64,000 nt of DNA from assembly GCA_009741485.1 (NCBI GenBank), contig CM019236.1:66126401-66190400 (forward strand). Reading direction: 5' to 3'. This document shows, piece by piece, positions 13,519 to 27,650 of the stretch. Below the pieces are notes generated by a model, which saw only the letters and a program-made list of their open reading frames with translations, did no database searches and was not told the origin of the DNA. The stretch comes from Malurus cyaneus samueli. Taxonomy: Eukaryota > Chordata > Aves > Passeriformes > Maluridae. The translations under genes and the position numbers were made by a program. Within the stretch, counting starts at the first letter, position 1. The number at the start of each line of letters is the position of its first letter.

Positions 13519-14330
13519 TGTTGTGGTGGATGAGACCACCCCAGAAAATGCTGGAGCACTAGACAGCCCTGGGATAGCTGGAACTCAGTGGTGGAAAGAT
13601 CTTGATAATCCCCTTGGGAATTAGATGGATCCTCCCAAGAATATGTAAATCATGCTACCCTGGTTGGGTTTAACGAGATCCCTCACTCCATCTGCTCCTT
13701 CCCGCATTGGTCGTTCTTTCTCTTTGCCTCCTCTCTCTGCCCAGTTTCTCAGGTAACTGGCCCCCAGGTGTATATCTGTGGCCAGATAATACCGCCCCAC
13801 TCTCTTTTGTCTCTGGTGTCCTTCGGGAATAAACTGGAATAAGTTACACGATCGAGCCTTCTGTTTCTTTGTCTCTGGTAATATATGGACTAGTAGTCCA
13901 CTGGGGTGTGTGTGCCTACCATTCATCAGCCTGGGTGTTGATTAATGCTCCTGCACAGCACCAAAGAAGTGCTGGCTGAAGCGATCTCCATAGCAGGGGG
14001 ACACTTGTGGTATACGCAGAGAGATCAGACCACCCTGGACAACCCCTAGAGTACGTTAGTAACATAAATTTCCGTGGCAGAAGTCTGGAATGGAGACTAA
14101 ACAGCTGGACCAGAGAATTAAGGCAGCTGAGAGGATCTAAGGAGTCTGAGGATTGATAGATGAATAAAGAAGACAACTGGACAGAGGTGAAGAGATTGAA
14201 TCCCACAGATGGAATCTGTATTGAAACTGAGGACGCCCTGAGAGCGTGGCACCACTCTCAGGTATCCACATAAGTGTAGGAGCCAGTTCATCAAATACCA
14301 GGCCCCAAATGCCATCTTATTATTCACTGC
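13519..14330 (+). mobile_element. Probable solitary or partial endogenous retroviral LTR
   Basis: The segment starts with TGTTGTGGTGG, a common avian LTR opening. About 310 bases in, it carries an AATAAA polyadenylation signal near 13,828, followed by a GT/CT-rich tail containing CTTTGTCTCTGG, like an R-U5 boundary. U5 could end at a CA near 13,923-13,929. The sequence to about 14,330 is purine-rich and could be the untranslated leader of the former element. No clear primer-binding site, target-site duplication, gag/pol remains or second LTR is seen, so it is either solitary or truncated. The family cannot be named from sequence alone. Confidence 0.4.
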
Positions 14331-15314
14331 CCTGTGTGAACTAATGGTATAATCTCAATCACCTCAAATCTGACTGGATCAATTGCTTGCTTCCCTCTCC
14401 ATTTGTTTTTTCTGGTTTATCTTCTTATACAGCAGAAGGCTTCATCTGATGCTAAAGCCCATATTCCACATTGAACCCATGAGATTTTCTTTCACCTCTT
14501 GCCAGCTGGGTCTAAAAGATGCCACCCAGTAGCAAGAAACTGTGCTTCTGGTTTAAACCACTCCTTTCACCCTGTGGGCTCTAGAGGATAGGTGAACACG
14601 GAGCAGCATCTTTTAGAAAAACTCTGAATTTCTGAGATGCTCAAAGGTTTATTATCTATACACTCACGAGTGATGCTGTGTATCTCTGTCTTGCTCAGAC
14701 AATACAGAGCATCCAAAATAATAAGCTGAACAAACAACCTTGTTCAAGAAATAAAATATTAAAAAAAGTTAAATCAAGCTGACATTTCTTGAAAACTGAC
14801 AAGAAGGTGGATAATAATTAATGTACCCTATGCTGTAAGGCTTCCTTGAAAACAACCTCATTCCATCTTACCAAAAGATAACCACACCCAAATTATTACT
14901 CTTGTTATGGCCAGGTACAGCTCTTGTATTCTCTAGGCTCTGCTTTCTTCCTAAAGAACTGGCAGGGCTTCAATGAACCCAGGGCGTTTCTCCTGACTCA
15001 GATTTGAGTCTCTATTAAATGAAAAGTTGCAGTCCTTGCCAAGGTACAAAAATAGCTACATCTTCTTTCAATGTTTTTCTGTCCTGAATGCAGCAAGCCA
15101 CCTGTTTCTCCACTTGTAGGCTTGCAAAGCAATGCTAATCACAAAGCTTGCCAGAAATGACAAAGTATGTATTTTAAAGTTAATCAAGCAAAAGGGATTA
15201 AACTTTAGAGGTCCAATACAACCCTGGGTATCCTGAATTGTTTGCCAAATGTTGGTCTCTAACATCCAGTGGTGCCATCACCGTCAGACAGGAAAGTTAT
15301 CCAGAAGGAAAAGG

Positions 15315-15503
15315 GAAGACTAAGAGAATTGGGATTGTCTAGCCTGAAGAAGAGAAGATTAGAACTTGCAGCACCTTCCAGTACCTAGAAGGGTTACAAA
15401 AGAGCTGGAGAAGGACTTTTGAGAAGGGCATGGAGTGATAGGACAAGGGGCAATGGCTTTAAACTGAAAGAGGACAGGTTTAGATAGAACAAGATATTCT
15501 TGA
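15315..15503 (+). mobile_element. CR1 LINE fragment, 3' UTR-proximal part
   Basis: The plus-strand wording matches the region upstream of the CR1 3' end: GATTGTCTAGCCTGAAGAAGAG, then CCTTCCAGTACCTAGAAGGG, then GGCATGGAGTGATAGGACAAGGGGCAATGGC, then AAACTGAAAGAGG. It breaks off at about 15,503 before the usual tail, so it is internally truncated at both ends. No reverse-transcriptase frame is present. Divergence is moderate. Confidence 0.9.
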
Positions 15504-15509
15504 CTGCTG

Positions 15510-17600
15510 GGCCTGGGATGAAGCTTTGTCTCTCAGGATGCTTTGTCCAGATCAGTGGTCACAAAGGATCAGAGCACAGTAATAGCAATGAGAAGGAGGG
15601 ACTGACAGTAAAATCTCGTATATATTAGCCTTTCTCTCTGCTGCGTGTCAAGATTAATCAAGAACACAGAAAGTAATCAAAACCTTAGCTGAGAAACCTG
15701 ACTGCTCTGAAGAACTGCATTTCTAAAACCAATAATCTTACCTCTAAACTTCTGGATGGCTATGGGAATATTTCCTATGAAACATTTTTAGGGGTGACAA
15801 AAAGGGTGAGGAAGCACTGCTCATCACAGAGAGGTAACTAGACATCACCACGTCACCACTGGTGCAACATTCCCTCTTTGTATTTAGGGAAGAAAAGTGG
15901 ACTCAGACTTTGCTTTGCCTGACTCCTACAGACCACTTCACTATGACTGTGATGAAATGGAAATGTTTCACTGCATGAGCTTGAGGTGTTGTAGACGTTA
16001 GCTTTGGCATCACTCCTAAAAAAGGTCAATGCAAATAAATGTACACTGTGAAGAGAGAAGGACATAAGAGGTTAGCTTTGATGCTTTCCTATAGAGAGTC
16101 TAAGACAGAGGGTAGACGGAAAGTGCTGAGAGAGGTTTCAAGGGTGAGTTAGTAGCAGAGACAAAATGAATCCCATGCCATTGGCAAGTGGAATCCATCA
16201 GAGAACCCACAGGGCTGAGTTCTGCTCGTCTTCATAAGACTTCACAGAGATGACAGAGATGCAAGTGTCAGCAGAGCCTGGCCTGGCATCTCCAGCTGGG
16301 CTCATGTGGATGTGGAAGGCAGATCACCACTGGCAGCAGAAAACAGCACTCACAGCTGGTCCTGGTGAGGCAGCTGCACACAGGTCAAAGAGCCGGTTTT
16401 CCAGCAAAAAAGGAAAACATCCTCAAAGGGAATGGTGGAGATGATAGAAAACACTCGAGTGCCAAGACATTCTCCCACCTTTTTCCCAAAGACTTCAGGC
16501 AATCCAGAGGAGAAGCAATTTAAGTGACAGTGGTTAATATTCCACTTGAAGTCTGCACTGACGTGAGGAGAGCTATGGCAATCATGTCATTAATGTAACA
16601 GCCTTTTGGTGAAAAGGAAACATGCTACTTAGGAGCGCACCTTCATGTTAAAGAAATATACAAGAGAACGATGTATGGCACATGAACAAATTTCATACAA
16701 TTTAATATGATTTTACATAATAACAAATTTTTTTCAAAATTTTCAAATTCTTACAATTTCTTCCATTTCATCATGCACAGAAGGGAACTAGATTTCTGTT
16801 TCATGTGCTGGGTTAAAAACACATTGGAAGAATACTGAAGTTGACGTTCTTGATATTTTTTTCATTTTGACTATGATAATTCTTCTTGCCTCTAAACCTA
16901 TTTTCAAAACCATTCTAAAAAGGACTATAACTTCTTATTTTTAAAAAAGACAAGGCAATTGACCTTAAAAGTATTTTTCCCCAACAGTTTTGAGAAAGAA
17001 AATGTCTACAATTGGCATATCTCATTAGCAAACTCAGCTATGCTACAATAGTAATAAGTGAGTAGCAAAGCGAGACTGAAATTTTTACAAGCTTTTTGTT
17101 TTTAGGCCAATTTTCTTTATATTATCTGGACCCTTGAGGGATGCAGCAGCCTGTCCTATGGTCTAAGCCATGATAAAAACACCATTCCTCAACCAAATTT
17201 CTCTGTCACATGCCCACTGCTTTTGTTGAAAACACTGTAATTCTTTCATCCAGTCTCTCACATCTGTACTTGCAGAACCCACCTTCAGCTTCCTCAAGCT
17301 CTGAAAGACAACATTAGGATTGATCTTCTCAGGTACCCTACTCAGGATGATGGTTACAAAGCAACGAGTCACTGGAAATACGAGGAGCTCGAACACCCGG
17401 TCTGTACCCATTCAGCAGCAGATAAATTGTGCTTCCACCAGCTATAAATGCACCAGAGCACTCACGGATCACACTCAATATCCCACCTGACAGCAACAGC
17501 CTCCAGGTACTCGGTGGGTGGTAGCAAACTGCAGGATAATAAACTTACCCACAGCCTTTTCCTAATCCCTCGACAGGCAGACTCGTGACCTAAATGTATC
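15510..17600. other. Non-coding DNA, nothing recognised
   Basis: Stops are frequent in all frames. The stretch is mostly AT-rich (especially 16,680-17,060), with no transposon end, RNA gene or coding region that I can support. Confidence 0.5.
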
Positions 17601-17609
17601 CCGGTACCA

Positions 17610-17632
17610 CCCCCCCCACCCCCCCCCCCCCC
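17610..17632. repeat. Poly-C tract (C8-A-C14)
   Basis: Two C runs of 8 and 14 are separated by one A. Homopolymers of this kind are prone to length error in sequencing and can form G4 or i-motif structures. Confidence 0.95.
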
Positions 17633-18154
17633 TTTCTACTTCTGTCAGCCTAATTTATGTCCCACCATTTGCTTTCTGGCCAAATCACCAAGAAGTGAAA
17701 CTTCCCGAAGAAGTCACTTGGCATTAGCAGCTCTCAGGTTTGATGCCACACTTTCCAGAAAGCTCCAGGTCTTTTTTGTGTGTGTGTCAGAGAAGCTAAT
17801 TTGAGTTGATTGTCTTTCCATAACACTGTGAGGCCAACAGTAGCCTCACAGTAGCAACAACAGTAGCAAAACACGGTGGAAGGTGACAGCAAAAAAACAG
17901 TGAGCATACACTGAGGGCTGACTCAAAACAGCCAAACACAAATTTGGCTGGAAGAGAAATGCCTTGATAAATTGGTGTTCATTGTTTGTCAGCATGTGCA
18001 GCATATGTGCTTACAAATGAACTCAAGCATATACTGTGCAAGTGTCCCCTGGAAAACATTTGAAATCAAGGAAGACAGTCCATTTGTTTAATTATTTATT
18101 TTAGGCATTAGCCATTTTCATGTTAAGTAACGTAAAGCTTAAAATTTTTCCAGG

Positions 18155-18376
18155 GGAAATTGAGACTGGACATTAGGAAAAATGTCTTAATTGGCCAAGC
18201 ACTGTAACAGGCTGACCAGGGAAGTGGTGGAATCACTGTCTCTGGAAGTGGTCAAAAAATATGCAGATGTGATGCTTAGGGTCACAGTTTAGTGGTAGAC
18301 CTGGTACTGTTCAGACAAAGATTGGACTGGATGATTTTAGAGGCCTTTTCCTGCCTTAATGATCTATGATTCTGTG
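18155..18376 (+). mobile_element. CR1 LINE 3' end with tail
   Basis: The order matches a CR1 3' end: GACTGGACATTAGGAAAAA, ACAGGCTGACCAGGGAAGTGG, ATTGGACTGGATGATTTTAGAGG, CCTTAATGATCTATGATTCTGTG. The final repeat-like tail (ATTCTRTG type) marks the true 3' end. It is a 5'-truncated insertion of about 220 bases with many mutations, so it is old. Confidence 0.93.
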
Positions 18377-18379
18377 TTT

Positions 18380-21300
18380 AAAGAGGGAGAAATACTTGTA
18401 AATACTGGGTGAAACCCTGACTCCTGAATAAGTAGAAGTTTAGCCACTAAGTTCAAGAGAACCAAAGATCTAGAAAATTTTGTGAAAAAAACCACAGCAA
18501 CAGTAAGGGAAAAGCAAGGTGGGAAAGCATCTTGCAGCATAGCTTCTCCAAAATGTGAATGGGTTGATGTCAAAAGGTCTATAATTTAACATGAAAAGTG
18601 GATACCCACAGACTTAATTTGCTACTGATTTTTTGTTTTTATTTAATTTTCAGGTCTGTAACAATGGTCAAGATGGGAGCTGCACAATTTTATCATCAGA
18701 ATAAAAATTTCTGAAAAAATCAGCTTTTTTTAAGTAATACAACCACTAGAAAGAGTTTGAGTGCCTGCATAATCACTGCTTAACCTGAGCAAACCAGAAA
18801 TCAAGAGGAAAACACAATTACTTTTCTATTTGGCTTAATTTCATCCCACTTAATCTACCTAATGCTGTACAGTACATAAAACTTAAGACTATGTGCACAG
18901 GATTATATTTCACCTTTCACATGAGACATGAGCCAGTTTCTGCTATAAACCTGTGTAACTCCTCTGGCTGCAATGAACCAGGGCATTGTCAATAGATTGG
19001 TACCATGAGCTGCAGCCTCATGCATGGAGAGAGAGGAGAAGAAAGGCATGCTTCTCTGGAGTATACCCATAAAGCTTAGGTACCTTTTTAGAGTGGGAGG
19101 TCAAACCAAGAGCCTGTTCTGAGGCGCTGTGCCAGAGGAGGGCTGTAAGTGCTGTATATATAAAGGAGCTGCATGGCCATAATCCTGATATAACAGCTCT
19201 CCAGTACAGTGCTGGTTTAGAGATATGACATTATGTGTTAACATATGCATGAGTTGGTGAATTGTTTGAGCTTGGTCCACTCTGGAAAAGCTTTTTGATT
19301 TGATGCTTTTCATTTCAGCAAACAGTTTTATTGCAGCCAGTTTTTCAAATTGTCGAATTATCTTTCTGAGCAAATATAGTAGTGCTACAACATATGAGAA
19401 TGAATTAGTCAGTAAACATTTGATTTTTCCATTTCCTGAGATGTTTTGTCTGAAATAGGAAAGCACTTTTCATATGCAGCCTTAATGGAGCAAGCAATTT
19501 CTTTGGCCAATGATGAAGGACATCCTTTGCAATGAATACTGAAAATGTCACTATTTCCACTATACCCTGAGAGGCAAGACTCAAAACATAATCAAAATGG
19601 AGTTTATCTCTTTATCCTCCTGAACCAAGTAGGGGAACTCGTATCTTCTACTCAGCCTACAAACTATAGAGACACCAACTCTCATTCCAGTAACGTGTCA
19701 TTGCCAACACAACTGATGCTCACAAAACCTCTACTTTTAACACCATTCCATTCCCTTCCTTCTCTACCTCCACCTTGTATCATTATCATTGCTTTCTCCC
19801 CTCCCACTGAAAGTCCAGCTCTATCTGCAGTAATTCATACTCATCAAACATGGATATACTGTGCATATATTAAATGTAGAGTTTTGCACAACTTTCAGCA
19901 TAACTGCTACACCCTCCCAGCACCTCAGCAGTTGTTTGCAAGCTGTCACTACTCAAATGTTCAGCTACTGTTTACTGTTTACAAACTGATAAAACAGGGC
20001 ATGAACTGCCTCTGCTGCACTAAAGCAGAAGGAGAGAAATCCTGAAAATTAGTTTCCAATTTCCACCTGTCAGTCACCTGAACTGAAATACTTCCATTAC
20101 CTGCTGCGCTTAACAACTTATCAACAAAACCTTACAGCAGCAAAACTCTTTGAAGGCTTAAAAGCAAATGACTTTAAAAACTACCAGTCTTGAATCACTG
20201 ATAACTTGAATAAAACTTTAAGTCTCTCACTGAGGCCCTGAAGGCTTTTAAAAAAAACCTTTAAAAAAAGGTGCAATTGCTGCCAAGAATGCCTTAACTA
20301 CTACTTCCCGGTAAATCTCAATTTACTTTCCTGACATGAAGCAGTGACTGAGGAAGTTTGAGTTTCCTCCTTCTGTCGTCATCACAGGCAGATGAAATCA
20401 AATGTCATTGACAAAGGCAAATTAAGATTGAGAAGACCAGTGTATTATGGAAGGCCAAGGCTGGAAGGCTGAACATCCAAGCAAAATGGTCAGAGAGTGC
20501 CAGACTCGTCCGGTAGCCATGCTGGAAACAAACCTGAAAAGGACCTGACCAAGCTGTTGAACACATTGCCACTGAATACTTGTACCTAAGGAAACCCCAA
20601 AAGAGCTGCACAGCTTGGATAATCACACCAAAGTACTCATTTAAAGCAGAAAAAACTTGTGACTTCTGGTACATGTAATGTTTTTGAGCAGGATGAAGGA
20701 GATGGACAAGGCTGGTTTGAGTCCTGAACACCTCACATATCTGGCTTGAGGGCAAAAAAAGATGGACAGAGGAGAGAAAAATACTTTTTTCTATTACAAG
20801 AGGATGGAGGAGATGAAAACAGACAAAGCACCATATAAAGAAAACGCCCGGGCCTGAGATCTGGGAGAACTATGGGATCCTGATCTTTTTCATCTCTCTC
20901 TGCTCATGAAGCCATTCAACAACTCACACAGGCATTGATACTACCAATTCACTGGGACATAGGATGCAAACATCTCAAAATAAGCTTTTCTGTCCTGTGA
21001 TTTGACATGAGCTTTACTTGAAAAAGTTGTCTCACTCTGCTCTCTCTCTGTTCTCATTGACATGCCATTGACTTCTGACTCATTCATCTCTTCTCACAAA
21101 ACAGTCTAGATTTTATTCCTGATTTCTATTTCCCTTGTTGAATACTTTTAGTGATAAATAAATAAACGTTCCCCTTTTAATTTAATTTTAATAAACCTTC
21201 ATCACTGACTGGCTTCTGCTGAAGATCATCAAGCTAATTGAAATCATAGAAGCAAAATAGTCAGAATTTTGCTATGGCTATCCATGTCCACTTTGAGTAA

Positions 21301-24280
21301 CAAGAAAAAGGAATGGCAATTTTGAAATTACTACTTTTTGTTGTTCCACAATAGAGCAATACTTTTAAAAAATCAGTCCATCTGACATCACTGCAAACAG
21401 CAAGGTGCTCTTCATGCACTCCATGGTAAAACTTAGTATGAGACCTGTATAATGGAATTTAAAACTTAACAGCTGTTTTGTTAGCCCTTTTTACCACGGT
21501 CAACATCTTAGAACCAGGAATCAGCATGATCTCAGCAGGAATTTTGAAACCAGAAAATACATATCAAAAGAATAATGAAAAGTAGTCTCTTACTCAACAA
21601 ATCATTCTGCTCTTTTGAAAATTACCAGTTTTTCAAGTCCTCCTGTCTTTGGAACTCACATTGTTCACACCTACAAGCCAATTTTCCTGCCCCATAAGAG
21701 GAATAATGCAACCAAACATCTGCTCTTGGGTGATGCATTTTAGATCTGTGAAACCGTTTCATTGAGTTAGTCAGCCAAGAACCCTATGAATAACTTTGGA
21801 CCAGATTAAGTCATCTTTCATGACTGTCAGATACATCGATCAGACCAAGATTCTGACAGCAGCAGATATTGTCTCTACTCTATAAATGAAGCCAAGGGAG
21901 TAATTCCTCTTAAGATAAATGAAGCCTTACCATTATAAACTAATGCCAACATTAAGAAAGTGTTACGAAGATGTTTCCCAAGAAGAAATTATTGATGAAG
22001 ACAGTTTCTTTGTTAGCCAAGGTAATGTCTGATAAGCAAATATAGATTTCAAGAAAGAAAACCAAAAACCAGTCTGTCCTAAAACACTAATCAACTAGCT
22101 ACTTCTAGTAACAGAAATGAACTTTTAAAAATACCTTTTTTTTAAAAAAAAGCAAATTTCCTTGCTGCTAATGCAAAGTCTGCAGTGAAGTCAGTCCCTG
22201 TATATGCATCAGTATCAACACAGCCACACTGTCCTGAGGAAAGCAGCATAGTGTCCTGTTTGGCTGTCACACTATTTGCAGTGCTGCATCAGGCAGTTGA
22301 GACCAGGCAGAAAGTGGTGTCCTAGGAGGGCACTGACATCGTGGACCTTCAGCTGCTGCCAGGAGTGTGGCAAGAAGCAGCACCATCATTTCAAAGCACC
22401 CTTCATAGTCCAATAGGGTAAGTCAGGGTAACGATGATGTGGGTGTTGATGGTGTCCTGGACATGGGTGAGCAATACATATTTCAGTAATGTGCCAAAGG
22501 AACAACATATTCCAATTTTTGGTCTATCTCCAGATCACCGGGGATGTACTAACATCCATCCCTAAATTGACTTTGTCTAACGCAAGATGGAATTCAGTTT
22601 ATGTCAATTATTTAAATTATTTACTAAAACTATCCCTAGTAATTATTCTCAAATATCAGTTATCTCATGTTTTTGAACACCAAAAGGATGTTTATAGGAC
22701 TGTAGGGCTGCAAGATATTATAGAATGAGCTCTTTCTTGAAATGGATTAATTGATGCCATAAGAGATTTGTTTTTTCCTATGAGCACTGGTGTTGATTCC
22801 AAAGACATGAGCATTTTGATTGGATAAATGACTGCAGATTAATTGCAGGTCATTATGTACTGGAAAATATGGACTGCCTGCCAGGAGATGCAGAGCTACT
22901 GGTATTGAAAAAATGTCAGCAAGTTTATTTACCATTTGTTTGATCCAAGTATTCGTATTTAGAGAACAAAGCAGGAGGACAATGAGCTCAACGCATTAAC
23001 TCCTTTTTTTGTTGTTCCAGCCATGGCCTCTTTCTGTTGCTCTTTGTTCAGACAGACATTAATATTTCTTCATGCGAATAACTTATTAATTACTGTTATG
23101 GTGATTAGAAGTGAGGTTGTGCTTAGGCAACAAGGTTGTTATGAGTTTATTGAAAAAAATAGAGTATCTCAATTTTTTATTTCAAGAGCTGTTAGAGTGG
23201 CAAGAAAATCTGCCTTTGGTTGTCCTTTTTCTTTAGGGACAAACACAGTCACTTCCTGAGGCACCACAGGCAATACTAAATAAATGCAATGCACCCAGTT
23301 CACACCACAGGTGCCCTGTTGAATGCCAGCTATGCTTTCTCTTCTCTGAAGGGGACTCCCGAATCCAAAAGAAAGAGCACCAGAGGGGCTGGGGAACACA
23401 ATTCTGGTCATCAAATTCAGCAGGTAGTTTCAAAATTGAACTCTGGGCAAGCAAAATTCTTACTCAAAGGAACTTCAAACCATAAAGAGATAAAACAGTG
23501 ATACAAAGCAAATAAACTATTTCATTGTATCTGAAATTATGCCCTATCTTCCTCCTGTTAGCAAGAAAAACAGCATATAGCTTTGATCAACCCAAATTTT
23601 CTTCCCAGCTCCAAGTTATTTCCATCACTGAATCACAAATTTGTGAAATTCTCTCTAAAAATACAAATAATGAACATAGACATGCACACAAACAGATTTA
23701 GCAGACATAGGGAACCTTCACTAGATCCTAATTTGTTTTCCTGCTTTAAACTCCACATCCCTTCCCTAGTACCAAAGTGAGGAGTAGAATCTTCTCTGTC
23801 AAACTCATGGCAGTAACACAACACAGAAAAGCAGATAAACCCCTGCATTCTCAACTGGAAATGAACAAAGAGAACAAACAACCCTCACTCCCACTAATGC
23901 TATTTAAAGTGGTATATCATTTTACGTTTGCAATTTTAAGTAAACATAAAACAAGGCCCCAAAAAAACAGCCATGCAGGGAAAAAAAGTTTAAAAAGTAT
24001 AAAATTTGTATGCTTCGTATTTCTGGTTAATGTTTTGGGCCAAAATTTTTCAAATCTGAATATTTTCTGACAGAAATCTGTTTGTTCCAGAACTTTATTT
24101 TGCTATGGAAACTGAATAAGAGAAACAAAGCTACAGACCAACCATTTCTAGGTAAAATTTCCCCCCACTTTCATGCAAATCACACAAGGCTTGAACAGCT
24201 TCTCTTTAAACATCATCTCCTGCAGCATAGGCACAGCTTTTCCTGATGAACACCTGTGAATTAATAATACTCTGCCACTG
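18380..24280. other. AT-rich non-coding DNA, no gene recognised
   Basis: The longest frames are 166 codons on plus (19,545-20,045) and 121 codons on minus (19,101-19,466). Both have no domain and a composition like translated non-coding DNA. I see no tRNA-like or rRNA-like sequence and no transposon tail. Confidence 0.5.
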
Positions 24281-24289
24281 CCTTGCCTA

Positions 24290-24720
24290 ATCTGTGAGCA
24301 GATGCCAGCAGTGCACAGCCAGCTCCCCCAGCCCTGAGAGCAGAGCCCGCTGACAGCCCGTGAGTTGCCCAGGTGCTGTCTCTTTGATGTGGATTACACC
24401 TCCTCTGGGACGGACAGCAGGGCAGATTAATGTGGCCTTTAGCCACTTCAGCACTGCTGTAACAGCTCCTGTATCAAGCTCAGGCTGGATATCATCAAAC
24501 CCCTCATTTCCTTTCCTTTCACAGCTGCTGCTGTCCTTATCTAACCTCGGATACCTGAATGCTTCTGAGCCGTTTCTCAGATGTTTTGGTTGCTGGCTGC
24601 ACGTACTGGGGCATGCACAAGGGCAGCAGCAGATGTACCGTGTGTGACAGCCCCACATAAACAACGGCCTCTCTCCATTCGCTGCTGTAGCGGTGCCTGA
24701 AATGATTATGTACAAGTGAT
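24290..24720. other. Unusually GC-balanced block in AT-rich DNA, possible conserved non-coding element
   Basis: Base composition shifts to about half GC. The block contains overlapping frames on both strands (162 codons minus at 24,287-24,775, 95 codons plus at 24,360-24,647), none convincing as a protein. Words such as TTAATGTGGCC and AATGATTATG could bind transcription factors. An old exon, a regulatory element or an unrecognised repeat are all possible. This is inference only. Confidence 0.15.
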
Positions 24721-24885
24721 TTGTCTCTTGTGTTTTTGGCAGCCTTACAGTAATAATGTGGTGGCCACAACCCATGACCCACCTCTAGTTTTCCCAAAAC
24801 CACAGGGTGCTCCAAAGGGCTACCCTCTGTCTGATGCTCATCAGCACAGAAAACCAACCTGCAGCCATGAAGCCGGGACACCACT

Positions 24886-24946
24886 TAATGGCTGGAATGG
24901 ATGATGTTACAAGTCTTTTCCAGCCTAAATGCCTCTATGATTGTCT
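24886..24946 (+). mobile_element. Short CR1 3' tail fragment
   Basis: GGCTGGAATGGATGATGTTACAAG, TCTTTTCCAGCCTAAATG and CTCTATGATTGTCT together match the last 60 bases of avian CR1 copies (usual form: ...GGACTCGATGATCTTAAAGGTCTTTTCCAACCTAAATGATTCTATGATTCT). Only the tail is left. Confidence 0.8.
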
Positions 24947-25029
24947 GCAATCAGAGTACATAGCCTGTGCAGCCAGCAAACAGCAGGATCTGAATGAAAG
25001 CTTCAGGAAGCTGGGTATTTCTTGAATAG

Positions 25030-27640
25030 CACTATATTTTTCTTGCAGAAAGACATTACCTGCTTATGATGGCTTTCATCACTGACAAATTTTGTTACAT
25101 CTTCTCACATCTTTCCAAATAGCGTTCACTGTATTCTCAAGGTAACTGAGAACAAATTGTGTGAGTGATGCAAGGATGTGAAACCTTCATCAGTTTGAGG
25201 CTCACATTTGCACTGTGGAGAACTGAAATTCCCTTGACAAATTTTTCACACCCAGTTCTTTAAAATATTTTCTGCTTTTCAGCGTGGTGGGTTATAACCA
25301 ATGGTTCTGCAATCTAGCAAAGGTTTGAGCTACGTGACATCTCCGTAAGTGACACTAAGGTGATGTGCAAACACTCCTGTTCAACACATGTGTGTTCTCC
25401 CTGCTGATCAATAGCATTTCCAGTACAGTGACTGGCAAGACACCTCCTCGAGTGCCTCCATCAGAAGAACTGTTGTGCTGAGAGTAATCTGTGGGCACCC
25501 TCCTTACAAAGAAACAAAAGATATTTGGGGACACTTCGCTACAAATGGCATTTGGGGACAGTCTGCTGGAGCTGTTACCCTGCAGCGCTGTATTTTATAG
25601 GCTATCCTGCTCCTATCCTGTTTGTCCAAGGTCTGCTTGCTGAGTTGGCATGGCATATCACGAGGTAAAAGAGCTTTAGCACAGGAGACTGTGAGCTTGT
25701 ACAGCAGGTTTGCTCTACAAAACAAGAGACTTTACAAGACTCATGTAAACTGATCTTCTGGCTTCATTAATCCAAACACAGCATTGCCATCACAACGATG
25801 TTATTCTGACAGGTTAATGAGTGTGTTTCGTTGGTATTACAAGCAAGCTTTGAGCACAATAGAGAGTGATTTAGGTGTTCCAGAGGAGAAAAAACATCGT
25901 TTTATAACAACGATTAATTTTTCCAATACTTTGCCTTTCTCCCATAAATTATTCACATGGGATCCTCTAAAGATCCCAGCTGCATTATAGAGTTATATTT
26001 TTCAAATTTCTTGCAAAATAACTCAATTAATTGAGAACAAATAGCTTTGTTTCTCTATAGTTCATGTGTTACCAAATGTCCCCCTCCTTGCACAAGGAAT
26101 GGAACGAAGTCTGGAACAGGCTGAAAAATAAGTTACCATAGAAGAGCTACCAGCAATTACTCAGTAAATACAATAAATTATTGTATATGTGGAAATTAAA
26201 TGTACTTCATTTTGTTGTCACAAAATGTTGAGTATTTTACAAGCGTAGGTGACAGAAGCACAGAGCAGAATACAAATGTGATACAACTGCCTCTTGCAGT
26301 GTGTGTGTTTCCATTGAAGTTGGATTTTTTTCCCCCTCCTTTCCTTTTGATAGATTTGAACTGATGGATAGTGAAGCAGGATTCTGAATTAACTGGAGCC
26401 TCAGTTAAGCAGTAACTGAGGAAATAACAGCTATGGAAATTAACACCTATGGAAATTTCACAGTGTGATCTCATGCACCTGTTTGCATTACTCAAAAAGG
26501 CAGCTATTCTAAGAGGGTCCAACCCTCACCTTCTCTAGAAACCTGTTAGCTTTGACAGCCTCTAAGGTCCACTCACATGAGACTCTGCCAGGGCCAACCA
26601 AGCATGAGATTCGGACCTGTTTCTTGAGACTTGTACAAGATCTGTCTTTAGACAGGAACCAAGCTTGACTTTGCAATTTTGCAGAGTTCAATTTCAAAAT
26701 CAATTCCATCTTCTGAGATTGTAACAGTGGGCTTAGAGCTTTTAAAAGAGTTGGTGTCTCACAAGCATTTGCCGTGATTCTGTAAAACCTCTTAGTCTTC
26801 AACAGCAAGAGCCATTAACCCCAACCATTGCTCCTCAATAGAACAACTTTTCTGAGCAAAGAATCAGCCTTCCACTTGCTAGAGCACAACAAGGAGAAAA
26901 TAAAATCAAAGAGAGGGTGCATTTAAACAAATGCTTAAAGGAGCAGAGGATGTGTGGCAGTGTGGCAAGGTAACGACCCTGTACAGTCATGAATAACACA
27001 CCTTCAAAGCACAAAAAGCACAAGAAACCTTACTTCAAATGCAAGGGGTATCCAAGCCTACAGCTAACTTTAAACCTGTATTAAGCAGACACAATTCTGT
27101 TATTTGGCAATGAATGGCATGACTTTACAGTTTATGATGGTCCTCAGATCCCTAGAGGAGATGTTAAATCAATGATCAGAACATTTCTGCACATGAATCT
27201 GCCTTGAAGCTAATTCTAGCTCTGGTTAAGATATGGGAATAACAGCACAAATCCTTCAGGAAAATGGATCAAAACACTGTTGCCTACATACAAGCCCATT
27301 CTGTCCCCACTCCTCCACTTGGGGCCATCTATTTCTGACTAATATTGTCTTTGATCAGCACTGTATGACTTTCACAATAACCAGAAAATACGGCAGCTCC
27401 AAAACACATTCCAGATGCTGTTATGGGATGTGCTGTACCCTGCACTAATGCAGTTCAACCCTTCTGAAACAAAATAAAAGTGAGAATACGCACTTGGGTA
27501 AGAAATGTTACCTTGTACTTCAAGAGGTTGGACAAACATTGATCCACTTACTTACCAGTAAAAAAAGCAGTGCAACAAGTCAACAGTATGAATGATGCTA
27601 CCCTCTAATCCCTAGGACTGTGCGAAATTGTCCCCATCAC
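25030..27640. other. Non-coding DNA, nothing recognised
   Basis: Only short frames are present (up to 108 codons, minus, 26,196-26,522), none with a domain. No transposon end or RNA gene was identified. Confidence 0.5.
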
Positions 27641-27650
27641 TGTTACATGT

